A stretch of 64,000 nt of DNA from Bimuria novae-zelandiae CBS 107.79 (Eukaryota > Ascomycota > Dothideomycetes > Pleosporales > Didymosphaeriaceae): positions 747,941-811,940 of the forward strand of contig ML976667.1 of the NCBI GenBank assembly GCA_010015655.1, in the 5' to 3' direction. Shown here one piece after another: positions 24,221 through 33,870 of the stretch. Every line of letters begins with the position of its first letter. The stretch's first letter is position 1. Below the pieces are notes generated by a model. The model did no database searches and was not told the DNA's origin. It saw only the letters and a program-made list of their open reading frames with translations. Position numbers and translations under genes: made by a program.

Positions 24221-24310
24221 GTTTTAGTACCCCGAATAGGTAGAGCGTTGTGAAGACCAAGACAAGGACTTTGAGGTACTTTATATACCCTCCCCACGTA
24301 CCTCAGCCCA
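24221..24310 (-). repeat. Array promoter-leader unit, copy 2
   Basis: Diverged second copy of the unit at 23735-23830. The TATA box, the GAAGACCA string and the TAGTACCCCGAA box are kept in the same order, with small length changes between them. Confidence 0.7.
24280..24287 (-). promoter_or_regulatory. TATA box of array unit (copy 2)
   Basis: TATATAAA on the minus strand followed by GTACCTCAAAG and the duplicated leader. Confidence 0.55.
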
Positions 24311-26098
24311 AAAGTCTCCAGTATACTTCGAAGATGCGATGAAGCCGACCGCCATTGAATCTGATCGGAAGAGAGAGCAAAAATGGTATTGATTGAAGCT
24401 ACGAAAGAGTCTGACTATATACCTGTGAAACAGGTGGACGCTCAGGGAGCTCTATACTCCTCAGGCAGTTCCTCAGGCAGCTGCCTCGAACAGAATCCCC
24501 TGGCACGTCACTGCAACACAACTCCGCACGCCCTCTTCACGAACTATCTTTTTCCAACTTTGCTCACGGTAGCATAGTATCAGTCCGCAATGCTTTAAGT
24601 CCTCGGTGCAAGACTTCACATGAAATAGTAGATTATGAGATTTCAGTTTCAAGTGCAGCGCACCACATAAGTTCCTTTCCGATCCCTTTAGACATCAGGA
24701 TCCAACAACACCGCACGCGCGTCTCAGCGACTTATTTCCCGTCTTTCACTCACGGAAGCATTACTACATCCCGTTTCCTTTAATAGTCGTTGGTGCAAGA
24801 CAGCGCATGGGCGCAGAAATATTGTTAATCGAGAAGCACATAGAATTCCCCGACGTCGTTTTTTTAGAGCAAGATTCACCTCAGCTGCCTAGCTTTCTCT
24901 GTGTACCATTTTCCTTCTTGAATCGCGGCCGCACATCGAAGCCCAGGCCTTAGTTCTCTGTGCAGGACGGCGCGTAAGTCTGTACGGCGATGGATTTGAC
25001 GGCAAGCACAGAGCACCACGTGGAACCAGGCTATGTTGCTTTAGACTCGGGGAGACGCGCAGGCGAGATGATGAACAGAGAAGATCTACTGCTTGGTGCA
25101 AGACGGCACATAAGCTGGAGGACTGGTCTGTTTTAATCCCAAGAGTGGAGCAGCACATGGCGGTTGTGGTGGTGGTTTTAAACCGAAAGATCTCTCATGA
25201 ATAGTGACAGTGGACCTTTTAGTCACCAGTCAGGCAGTTCTAAGGGGGCTCGGTACGAGACAGCGCAAGAGTCTATCACGAGGACAGTTGTAATTGTAAG
25301 TGCAGAACCCACATAGCTCCTCGCGCATCTGTTTCTAGATCCCAAGAGAACGCATCCCGCGAAGAGAGCACCACATGGCGATCTTCTTCCACCCTTTTAG
25401 ACTCCAAACTTCTCCATTAGGCGATAGTTATACAGTTTCCAGGCCCACCAGTAAATAACGACTTCTTAATGGTGCAAGCAGTCTTTTTTATGCTAAAAAG
25501 AGACTCACATCCATCAATTCCCTCATCGTTTTTAAACCATAACCTCCCCATGAGAAGACTTGACGTCGTTTTAGTCCCCAGTGCAGAACCACATAATTAG
25601 ATATGTCGTCTTCTTCAGATTTTCCAGACTCCCAGGGAACAGCGAAATCACCGCATCGAGCTTCTGCGATCGGGATTTTAGGTCCCAAAGGAGGAGGAGC
25701 GCACCACATGCACGGTTGTACCTCTTGATTTTAGACCACCAAGATCCTCCCTGGTTCCAGCGGTTCGTATTCTGGTCCAGCCGGAAGATCAACACATTTG
25801 CGTTCGATCGTTCCTTATAAGTCCCAGCAGGGAGAGCAACACATGGATTTCCCCGTAATTAGTTTTAGACCCCAAGAGACCGCGCACACCTCATTCCTTC
25901 GTTTCGTCGGAATTAGAGTCCCAGCGAAAGGAAGGACACCGCATGCATCTTTGGATTTTTCGTTTTTGGACACCGAGATCCTCCATGGAGCTAAGGTCTG
26001 TCGTTTTGGTTCCAGAAGGAAGAGCACCACATACGATTTGAACTTGTTGATTTTAGTCCCAGCACGAAGGGTACCATGAAACATTCCCACGCGCGGTT

Positions 26099-26125
26099 TT
26101 AGTCCCAGCAGGGAGAGCACCGCAT
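26099..26125 (-). other. Micro-ORF of 8 codons in an array motif copy
   Basis: The best-conserved motif copy reads ATG to TAA as MRCSPCWD. A sister copy at 25815-25844 reads MCCSPCWDL and one at 25571-25594 reads MWFCTGD. The stop lies inside the ACTAAAA box. Other copies do not keep frame, so translation is speculative. Confidence 0.25.
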
Positions 26126-26207
26126 GTCAGGGTTCCAAGCCTGATTTTAGTCCCACTGAAGAGAGGCGGAGTTGTGTGAGAAAAAGAAGAGGGAAGAGTG
26201 AGGGGGT

Positions 26208-26215
26208 TTATATAC
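26208..26215 (-). promoter_or_regulatory. TATA box at head of the large array
   Basis: TATATAAA on the minus strand followed by a C-rich then CT-rich stretch and, about 60 bases on, the first GGGACTAAAA box. It lies in the 3' flank of the upstream gene and suggests that the array has its own promoter. Confidence 0.6.
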
Positions 26216-26498
26216 ATTTCTGAAAAATGCTGACTCAGCGAGCAGGTGTGGGCGTCTGGTGGTAATGATGCTCAGCAGCTATGGGTTGGGTTTGATATTC
26301 CGAAGAGCAGAGTCAAATGCACCGAGGACCTGGAAGGAGGTAATAGTATGTATCTCATTGACGTTGAAGTCATCTATCCCACCCACAAAACTAGACCCGT
26401 TCCTACATATGCCCGAAACTCCGAACACCATGCTTTCCGATCCACATACCCATAACCGCTGTCCCACTCATCATGCTTGATAAATAGCCATAGTCAAC

Positions 26499-28079
26499 CT
26501 ACGGCTCCCTATTCTGCCTCACCATCCACGTCAGCAAATCCACCTTCGTCACCACCGCCTTCGCCCTCAACTCGCCGTCGACGCGCTCCGTCACCACGGC
26601 CGCGGCATTCCACTCGAAAAACTTCATCAAATCGCTCAGCTTTGTGTCCATTGTGATTTCCACAAACTGCCTTCCTACCCTCTCACCCGCGCCTTCCAGG
26701 CTCAGCCGGCCAAGATCCTTGACAACCTCTTCGAGCTTTCTGAAGTCAAACATGACTTCCTCGACGGGCGTCTTAGGGGAAGCGCGTCCGGATGCGATGT
26801 AGCTGAGCACGTTGCCGAGGGTTAGGAGGCCGACGAGGCGCGCTTTACCACCCGAAGAGTAGAGCGAGACGGGCAGCTGGTCGAAGCCTTTCTCGCGCAT
26901 CGTCTCGATAGCTTCAGCGCAGGGGCTGGTTGTGGGGATAGTGGTTACGGGTTTGAGCCGGAGGGCTGCAATGGTGGCGCCGTTGAACTCGTCTTTCTTG
27001 CTGAGACTGCCGCTGCGCGAGTGCGCGCGGCTGAGAGCAGTTTCGGGCGTCATTGGGGGCGTCGGCGGGAGCAGGTCGTTGGCAGCGAGCCAGTCGTCGT
27101 CGGCGAACTTGCTAAGGTAGGAGCGGATGGAGTCGGGACATACGACGACCACGACGTCGTGTTCTCCCAGGTTCAGCTCTTGGATGGCTTTGACGGCGGC
27201 GTCGAGGGCGGAGCCGCTGGAGCCGCCGCAGAGGATGCCTTCCTCGGAGATGAGGCGGCGCGCGTATTGGAAGGCAGTGCGGTCGTCGGTCTTGTACCAT
27301 TTGTCTACCACGTTTCGCTCCAGCACGTCGGGGATGAAGTCGTACCCTATGCCCTCGACTTTGTACGGGTTGTTTGCGTGTTCCGTGTTGAGCGTCTCGG
27401 GAAGCGCGAGGATACTGCCTTGGGGGTCCGCTGCAATGATCTTCACGTCCTTGTTGTGTTTGTGGATTCCCTTCGCGATGCCCGTCACAGTCCCACCCGT
27501 TCCTGCTCCTGCAATGATACATGTCACCTTCCCTTCTGTCTGTTCCCAGATCTCCTCGGCGGTTCCGTGCTCGTGCGCAAGCGGGTTATCCGGATTCGTG
27601 TACTGATCCAAGATGTGCGCATTCGGCAGCTCCTTCACCAGCCTCCTCGCCACCCCAATGTGGCTCTCCGGGCTGTCCCACGCTGCGCTCGTCGGCGTCC
27701 GCACCACCTCAGCGCCTAGCGCCTTCAACACCGCGACCTTCTCCGGACTCATCTTCTCAGGCAGTGTGATGACCACCTTGTAGCCCTTCACTGCGCCTAC
27801 GAGGGCGAGCCCAATACCTGTGTTGCCTGACGTGGGCTCGATGAGCGTGTCGCCGGGTTTGATGCGGCCGGACTTCTCGGCGGCCTCGACCATACGGAGC
27901 GCGATGCGGTCTTTGACGCTGCCACCAGCGTTGAACATCTCGAGTTTGGCATAGACGGTGGGTTTGAGGCCGAGCGATTGTGGGATCTTGTTCAGGCGGA
28001 CGAGGGGCGTGTTGCCGATTTGTTGCGTGATGGAGTCCATGGCGACTGGCGGGATCGCGGGGCGCGTTTTCGTAGACAT
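26499..28079 (-). CDS. CYS4: Cystathionine beta-synthase
   Basis: A PLP enzyme that condenses serine and homocysteine into cystathionine, the first step of reverse transsulfuration, in the cytosol. The single-exon frame gives 526 residues, close to the usual fungal length. The catalytic domain holds the Schiff-base lysine in GGSVKDR (K56), the phosphate-related SGNTG loop (84-88) and GTGGT (193-197). As in yeast, the N-terminal heme-binding segment of animal CBS is absent. A Ser-rich linker (about 345-370) leads to a regulatory C-terminus with CBS-domain features (KGFDQLPV, LVGLLTLGNVLSYI, and AAAVV near the end). The upstream region holds a TATATATGTATA string at about 28135-28150. The next transcription to the left appears to be the array promoter at 26.2 kb. 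Confidence 0.96.
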   Translation of the reverse strand: MSTKTRPAIPPVAMDSITQQIGNTPLVRLNKIPQSLGLKPTVYAKLEMFNAGGSVKDRIALRMVEAAEKSGRIKPGDTLIEPTSGNTGIGLALVGAVKGYKVVITLPEKMSPEKVAVLKALGAEVVRTPTSAAWDSPESHIGVARRLVKELPNAHILDQYTNPDNPLAHEHGTAEEIWEQTEGKVTCIIAGAGTGGTVTGIAKGIHKHNKDVKIIAADPQGSILALPETLNTEHANNPYKVEGIGYDFIPDVLERNVVDKWYKTDDRTAFQYARRLISEEGILCGGSSGSALDAAVKAIQELNLGEHDVVVVVCPDSIRSYLSKFADDDWLAANDLLPPTPPMTPETALSRAHSRSGSLSKKDEFNGATIAALRLKPVTTIPTTSPCAEAIETMREKGFDQLPVSLYSSGGKARLVGLLTLGNVLSYIASGRASPKTPVEEVMFDFRKLEEVVKDLGRLSLEGAGERVGRQFVEITMDTKLSDLMKFFEWNAAAVVTERVDGELRAKAVVTKVDLLTWMVRQNREP

Positions 28080-28749
28080 CCTCTCCGTCGTATCTGTATA
28101 AGTCGCCTAGGTCTTGTTGTGGAGGCGGGAGGGGTATATATGTATATGTAGCTGCGGTGGGTGGTGAGGCACGGTATGGCGAAGTCCGTGGCTCAGGCCA
28201 CAGTTTACCCGGTGTTGGAATGTGATCAAGGGTAGGTGTAGAATTTTATCGCGCAGCAAGAGAGGAATTCGCCTCAATGTCGCAATTTGAGCGTCTTCAA
28301 ACGCAAGCTGTTAACAGAAAGCCTTTTGCAAACTGCATCCGTCGCCCCACGCTGACCCGCCACTAGCCGATCATCCGTCCTCGGCTCGGCTCCGCTGCCC
28401 CGGTGCCCGCTAAGGTTACGAATTTGGGATGACAATCAACCATAAACAACATTTGCACAATCTAGCCCGGCATCGTCCGTTACACTGTGTACTGGAAGCC
28501 AGCGCTCGAAGCACTCCAAGACCTCTGCATAGCCGCCCATCTTTTACACTACGAAGCCGATAATTACAGTGTGGACGCTTGACGCATCTTTCCTGTGCAT
28601 ACTTCTTAAATGACGGTGAACCTAGGCACATTCTTCCAAACTACTCCTCGCTGACTAGAAAAAGCTGCGGGGTTTTTTGTTGTCTCGCTGAAGCTGAAAC
28701 CAGTGTGATTGAACGGCCGCGACCCACTGGTGGTCTGCTTGAATGATCG
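28080..28749. other. Promoter region of the CBS gene, no other gene
   Basis: Contains the TATA-like stretch near 28140. Nothing else is recognisable up to the transporter remnant. Confidence 0.45.
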
Positions 28750-28956
28750 CCCGAGGTTGATACAGTACTCAATCAAGGCTTTACGACGCGCCGATCAGTT
28801 CAGCGGGTCATCGGGATCAGACGACGGGGATGGGATGAGCACGATGTCTTTCTGTCCGGATTCTGCGTGGCGGGCGTGCGTCGTGCCTAGGAGGTCGACG
28901 ATGTGCACCGTCCCTGGGATTGGCGTGGCTCCATCGTCGATTACACTGTCCGACAT
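28750..28956 (-). pseudogene. N-terminal remnant of an MFS transporter
   Basis: From ATG 28956 the minus strand reads a short acidic cytosolic N-terminus ending in SDPDDPLN. In many fungal drug:H+ antiporter-type MFS proteins this is followed by W-S-x-x-R-K and the first membrane helix. Here the Trp position is TGA (28795-28797), after which SARRKALIEYCINL continues in frame before the similarity is lost. No membrane helices follow. The change fits TGG to TGA, and the remaining 1.5 kb of a transporter is missing, so this is a decayed gene fragment. Assignment rests on the DPDDPLN signature. Confidence 0.6.
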
Positions 28957-30642
28957 CTTGAAATCTGCAAGAATATGATGCGGTGAGATTAAAGTTGGGA
29001 CGGAGACGAGGAGGAGCTAGAGCTGAAGAAGTCACGGGCGGGGCAAAATTGGGAGCTGTTGTGTGACGTTACGCAGGGACACGGAGTGAACGATGTTCCA
29101 AGAGGCGGACGCATGCGGGGCCGATCCGGATGGAGGTATTACTGCTTATCAACCTCATAGCTGGAGATATGCAGGTCGTCGTCTGGTGATAAGATGGTGG
29201 ATCTGCACTGAACTATGAGAGGAGGGATATTAGCAAGGGTAAAGATAGTAAGATGGGGGTTGTTCAATCGGGTTTGGGAACCTATGAAGGTAGGAAGATG
29301 ACAATCGATATATTGGACTGCACGCAACTTCTACTGTTTACTGGGTTTAAGATTAGTGCAGAGAAAGTGGTTGTGTTCTCGGATACGGAATTGGGATGCG
29401 AGGAACTATACGTTTTGTGGTTGTGACGCAGCCATTCAGTTGCCAACTTACAAAGTCACGCGATTTGACCTGTTTCCCTGGCACTAATCCGATTCGGATC
29501 TCCTTCGGACTTTGATATTGTCTTTCTAATACCCCTCTGTATTAAACCCTTATTAGACCTATTATATATCCCTTTTACTAGGGTTCCTTATTAGACTAGC
29601 CCTTTAGTTTATTAAATAACTCCCCCGCTTTTTAGTATTTAGCTCTTTAGGATAATATTTATTACGTTCTTTTATATGTAGTTTCTTTTATATTTATATG
29701 TAGTTTAGTACCTTTTTAGTATCCTTTTGTGTCAGGCCTATTGGCACTTAAAGTATTCTTAGTTACATTCTAGTTTACGCACTCCCATATGCCTCTGAGT
29801 AGAAACGCCTAAACAGATTCTTTGAGTAACCAGCGCCGATACAGTGGCTAGCGGGTTCGACCCCACTTACGATGTCTTACGGTGCTAGATGTGGATCCCA
29901 ATGGCTGGGGGAGGGTTTAGAGGAGATAAAGCTTGTAAGTATAAGAGGTAGTAATAGTAAAGCTTATTATTTTAAAAGTTATTATTAGTAATTATTTTAC
30001 CAAGGCTCTTTAGTTTTATAGTTAAAGGTAAGAAGTATTGCTTAATTTTAAAAATTTTAAATTTCACATAATATAAGTTAAATAACTTAAAGATCCCACT
30101 GTTTATAAAGTCCATTTAAATACATAGTAACTATAAGAGTTTATATAAATTTCTTTTATGTTTATTAACTTTATTATAGTAATATTCCTACTCTACTTAG
30201 ATATAGTGTATACAGAACTAGATTTAAAAATTACAGACCAGTATCGCGTAGACTTCGTTATATAGCCAGAAACAGAGGACGATCGACCCAAGGTATAGGA
30301 CGAGCTTCTTACCGTGCTAGTCCGAGTTGTTCACAGTGCAGTTACAAGAGGCAGGCGATAAACACGATGGTTATTTCAAGTTTAACATCTTACGAGGTAG
30401 TATCTCTATTCGCGAAATGTTGTAATGTTCAATATCGGAAGGAGCGGGAAGGATGAGGTTAAACCTCTCGCCATGAATGATCCTATAGATGCCCTGTGAA
30501 AATGCTTCCCCTGCTTGGTATAGCACTCCCATCCAATTCCATGCCAGACCATGTGTACAGAGCCGTTAAAATAACATCGAGTAAACCGCAGTTCCTACAA
30601 ATATTCCCATCCAATATGCAGTCATCACACCCACAAGCTTAT
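28957..30642. other. Intergenic, with an AT-rich island at about 29500-30240
   Basis: No gene seen. From about 29500 to 30240 the base composition falls to the AT level of the RIP-mutated transposons elsewhere in the window, so this is probably an old RIP-mutated repeat. I could not find terminal repeats or translated remains to say which kind. Confidence 0.5.
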
Positions 30643-31695
30643 TTATACACTCATCTTCATCGCAATCGTCGGATGCGGCTTATACCCAATGACTTCGAAA
30701 TCTTCTGCCTTCCATCCGTCAATGCTGCAACCGACTTCTTTTTTTATTTTCAAAGTCGGGAAGTCACGCGGCTCACGCTCGAGCTGTACTTTTAACGCGT
30801 CGACATGGTCAACGTACACGTGTGCGTCGCCCATGGTATGCGTGAAAGTTCCAGGCGTGAGGTCGCATGCCTGAGCAAGCATGTGCGTCAGGAGAGCATA
30901 AGAGGCGATGTTGAACGGGACGCCGAGGCCCATGTCGCAGCTCCTCTGGTATAGAATACTGTGCAGCACGCCCCTCGGTTTCGTCACGCCGTCTTTCGCT
31001 CTCGGGAAAGAGACGTAGAACTGCACAAACATGTGGCACGGCGGCAACGCCATCTTTTTCAGGTCTGCAGGGTTCCACGCGCTAAGAATGATGCGACGAT
31101 CATACGGCTTGTTCTTCAACTTGTCGATCACCTCGGCGAGCTGGTCGACTCCTTGTCCTGTGTAATCCTGATCATGCCCCTTGTAGTCTGCGCCAAAGTG
31201 CCGCCATTGAAAGCCATACACTGGCCCTAGATCGCCCTCCTCGTGGTGTTTCAACCCCACGCTGTCGAGAAATTCGCGCGACCCATTGCCATCCCAGATC
31301 TTGATTCCCGCGTCTGAAAGCGGCTTCGAAGATGTTGAGCCCGCTACAAACCAGAGTAGCTCTCCAATTATGGCGCGAAGGAATGTTCGTTTTGTCGTGA
31401 GGAGCGGCAGAATAAGCTCGGGCGGTCGGGAGGGGTCCGAGGCAGGCCGGGACAAGGAGAACTTCATTTGCGGTGGGGCGAAGATGGAGTACGTCCCGGT
31501 ACCGGTGCGGTCGGGGCGGTGCTCGCCATCACGAAGAATGTCGCGGATCAGGTCGAGGTACTGGTATTCCTCGTGCGCGGGGTTGGACTTGGACGTGGTG
31601 GGTGTGGGGTGGATGGTGGTGCTTGTAGATGCTTCTTTAGATGGTTCTGGCACGTAGGAGGGCGTAATCACGGGTTCGATTGCGGAAGGAGACAT
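30643..31695 (-). CDS. CDC21: Thymidylate synthase
   Basis: Methylates dUMP to dTMP using methylene-tetrahydrofolate; essential for DNA synthesis. Uninterrupted frame of 350 residues. After a Ser/Thr/Pro-rich N-terminal extension (about 1-40) come the phosphate-binding DRTGTGT (62-68), the active-site cysteine in [11 protein letters not shown] (C220), [13 protein letters not shown] and the C-terminal [12 protein letters not shown]. All key residues are present. The start at ATG 31695 lies 205 bases from the divergent start of the augmin-like gene, and the intervening DNA holds an MluI cell-cycle box. Confidence 0.97.
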   Translation of the reverse strand: MSPSAIEPVITPSYVPEPSKEASTSTTIHPTPTTSKSNPAHEEYQYLDLIRDILRDGEHRPDRTGTGTYSIFAPPQMKFSLSRPASDPSRPPELILPLLTTKRTFLRAIIGELLWFVAGSTSSKPLSDAGIKIWDGNGSREFLDSVGLKHHEEGDLGPVYGFQWRHFGADYKGHDQDYTGQGVDQLAEVIDKLKNKPYDRRIILSAWNPADLKKMALPPCHMFVQFYVSFPRAKDGVTKPRGVLHSILYQRSCDMGLGVPFNIASYALLTHMLAQACDLTPGTFTHTMGDAHVYVDHVDALKVQLEREPRDFPTLKIKKEVGCSIDGWKAEDFEVIGYKPHPTIAMKMSV

Positions 31696-31763
31696 GTTGA
31701 AGTGTTATCGAGAAAAGAGTAAAGTCAAGGCAAGATGTGGAGGTTTCTAAGTATTCGTCGCGC

Positions 31764-31769
31764 ACGCGT
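31764..31769. promoter_or_regulatory. MluI cell-cycle box in divergent promoter
   Basis: ACGCGT within a CG-rich segment (CGCGCACGCGTCGCGG) between thymidylate synthase and the augmin-like gene, with a second GC-rich GAAAGCGCG nearby. ACGCGT is the known binding site of the MBF (Mbp1-Swi6) G1/S factor, and CDC21 is a classical target in yeasts. Use of the site here is inferred. Confidence 0.55.
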
Positions 31770-31900
31770 CGCGGCCGCGGAAAGCGCGACTGCGCGAATG
31801 GTGAGTGTCGCCCGCCGGAGTGGGTACGGCGCTAACTTAGTTCGTGCTTGCCGCCAAACATTAAACCAGCAGCACAACAACTCTCTTTACGGAGGCCACC

Positions 31901-33509
31901 ATGGCTGAGGAACAAGCGGCACATCATCTGCTTAATGTGCTGGAAGAAAGGGGTCTGGACGCGCAGCTGGACCTGGACAATGTACTCTCCGCGTTCGAAA
32001 ATGATGACATGAAACGGGACGCCGCAGCATGGGTTGAAGAATATCTGCAGGAGGATACGCTGCTGACGAAGGAAGAGCTGGAGCTGTGAGTGCATTTATA
32101 TTTTTCGAAACTGTCAACTGACTAGTCGCAGCTATCAGACGCTGAAGAAGAAAGGCATCCTCCATCAGTATGAGACAGAAGAAGAACCTGTTCGTCCGAC
32201 TTTGGACCACGAACTTGCATCTGCGATTGACTCGCTCCAAATATCGACGGCAGCGATTGAAGAGCAATGCAAAGTGCTTGAGGCACAGAAAGATGCTCTC
32301 ATGAAGTTGAAGGCTCTTGATAAGCCAAATTTGGATGTCGAGCATTCGCGAAATGAAAGACGACGGAAGGAGCATCAAGAGAAGGCAAGACTGGATTCTA
32401 CTATCAACGATGTGTGCACCACGATCAACGAGCAGCTCTCCGACACGCAACGCGATGTCGATGCCGAGCGATCCACTTTGAAAAGCTACCTGGCCGAGCG
32501 GCTCGCGTCAGACGATCAGATCCTCAGTCGTCTACCAGGCATCGTCTCACAAATCGTGACTGATCCCGAAGTCAGTGACGATGAGAAGTCTATCGAGCAA
32601 TGGTGCAAAGCTATTATTTCATACCGAACTGCAGAGATCAAAGCCCACGTCGACATCGTCTACCTTACAAGCCTGACAGACTATTCTCCTGACGATCTCC
32701 CTAAAGCCTCCGAGGAAGAGCTTCGCGAGCGAAAGGTCGCTTTGCAAGCTGAACTTGAAGACTTGAATTCCGAGATCGCTTCTATAGCCGAGATGGTTGT
32801 CGAGCATGAGCTGCGAAAGCCAATGAGAGGTATGAAGGAGCGAAAAGAACGGGAGATGACGCAAACTCGGGGTGCGTGGTTAAATTATGTTGTCACCACC
32901 CTGCAATACATGGCCAAACGCCTCGATACGGTCACTGAGTACACTCAAAACGTGGACGAATTTCAGCAAGCTCTCGCACAAATCAACCAAGCGGCTGCCA
33001 AACGCGTGCCAAAGCCCGAACTAGCAGCACCCAGACCGCCGCATCGGCGAACGGCATCTGGACGAAATTCCATCTTCTCGCCTGCGCTGAAGTTGAAACC
33101 TAGCCAGGCGCTCGACTTACCACCAGCGCTACAGGATGCGCTTCGCCATGCGAATGTATCTTTCAATCAGGATAGCATCGAAGCTCTGCAGGAATCCTTG
33201 ACTACAATTCAGCTAGAGCGAACGAAGAAACTGCAAGATCACTATGACTCGGCGAGCATTTCCACTCAAGGCATCCTGGCAGAACGACTTAGCAAGGCGG
33301 ACAGCGAGCTGCGATCGATCCTGGGACCGCTGTACAAGCAAACGCCCTTCCGACAAGTCAATTTGACAGATGCGAAGCTGGAGAAGGAACTGAAGAAGAT
33401 AGACCGAGAGTTAGAAGAAGCAAATGAGCAGTTGCTAAGTGCCGAGGCACAGGAAATGAGCTTGGATGATCCGAAGGTGCGGGCGTTCGTTGCAAAGTAT
33501 GGGAGATAA
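31901..33509 (+). CDS. HAUS augmin-like complex subunit 3 homologue (probable)
   Basis: About 520 residues in two exons (31901-32085 and 32132-33509) joined by a 46-base intron (GTGAGT donor, CAACTGAC branch site). The N-terminus (AFENDD...AAWVEEYLQEDTLLTKEELELYQTLKKKG) has the pattern of augmin subunit 3: a short globular segment with a Trp and an L-T-x-E-E-L-x-x-Y-x-x-L-x-x-x-G helix. The rest is almost all predicted coiled coil (long E/K/L-rich heptads at about 85-150, 235-330 and 395-505). Augmin recruits gamma-tubulin to spindle microtubules, and A. nidulans is known to have the complex. The family call rests on the N-terminal pattern and architecture, so another coiled-coil spindle protein is possible. 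The divergent arrangement with thymidylate synthase would suit S/M-phase expression. Confidence 0.65.
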
Positions 33510-33870
33510 AGTGTGCATCCCAGGAGCTTATAGGTACATGATTCAAGACGGTCGATACTCTTAAACTTGAAATTTCACGTGTGTGCCAATGCTAACGTCG
33601 TCAATGCTTGATTCATGCACACTGGCCAATCCAGTTCACCAAGTTCCCCATGCGGTTAGCCCTGCCAGCCCCCAATTTCCTGTGGAGCTGACAACAACAG
33701 CTCCACACCACCACCACAACACCACCGCCAGTATCCGATAGCGTGCGCGGCATGCTGCGATACGAACTGAGAAGCTTTACAAGCTATACAAGATCGCATT
33801 GAGCCATCCGAATCACGCTCCCACCCATCCCCAGCTCCCATCTGGGACGTGACGGCGGCCCGCGCTAAAC
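33510..33870. other. Intergenic, no gene
   Basis: Short CA/ACC-rich promoter stretch between two co-oriented genes. Confidence 0.5.

Larger units (their letters stand above)
22620..26216 (-). repeat. Large minus-oriented array of a short degenerate motif
   Basis: Over 3.6 kb one pattern recurs at irregular spacing of about 45-120 bases. Minus-strand consensus: ATGTGGTGCTCTCC, a few bases, then GGGACTAAAA(C/T), then an unrelated spacer. Plus-strand boxes TTTTAG-N-CCC occur at about 23125, 23400, 23586, 23735, 23996, 24222, 25131, 25216, 25395, 25569, 25676, 25731, 25863, 26050, 26095 and 26143. Partner boxes (A/C)CACCRCAT follow at 23423, 24190, 24661, 25372, 25703, 25937, 26028 and 26119. 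Spacing between boxes is not a multiple of three, so no long protein frame is conserved. At least three TATA boxes on the minus strand divide it into units. It begins about 280 bases downstream of the cystathionine beta-synthase gene. I know no named family that matches. Confidence 0.75.

Noticed and set aside
22620..26216. CRISPR-like array (repeats resembling GTTTTAGTCCC with variable spacers)
   Set aside because: Eukaryotic genome, repeats are degenerate, spacer lengths are irregular (15-70 bases), and there are no cas genes.
22620..26216. Repeated-core RiPP precursor gene (dikaritin-like)
   Set aside because: Motif spacing is not a multiple of three, no secretion signal or Kex2-type KR sites recur in frame, and no tailoring enzymes are nearby.
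27021..27769. Plus-strand frames of up to 232 codons
   Set aside because: They are antisense to the cystathionine beta-synthase gene, which has full family motifs.
29840..29870. tRNA-like B-box (GGTTCGACCCC)
   Set aside because: No A-box or acceptor-stem pairing at the right distance.
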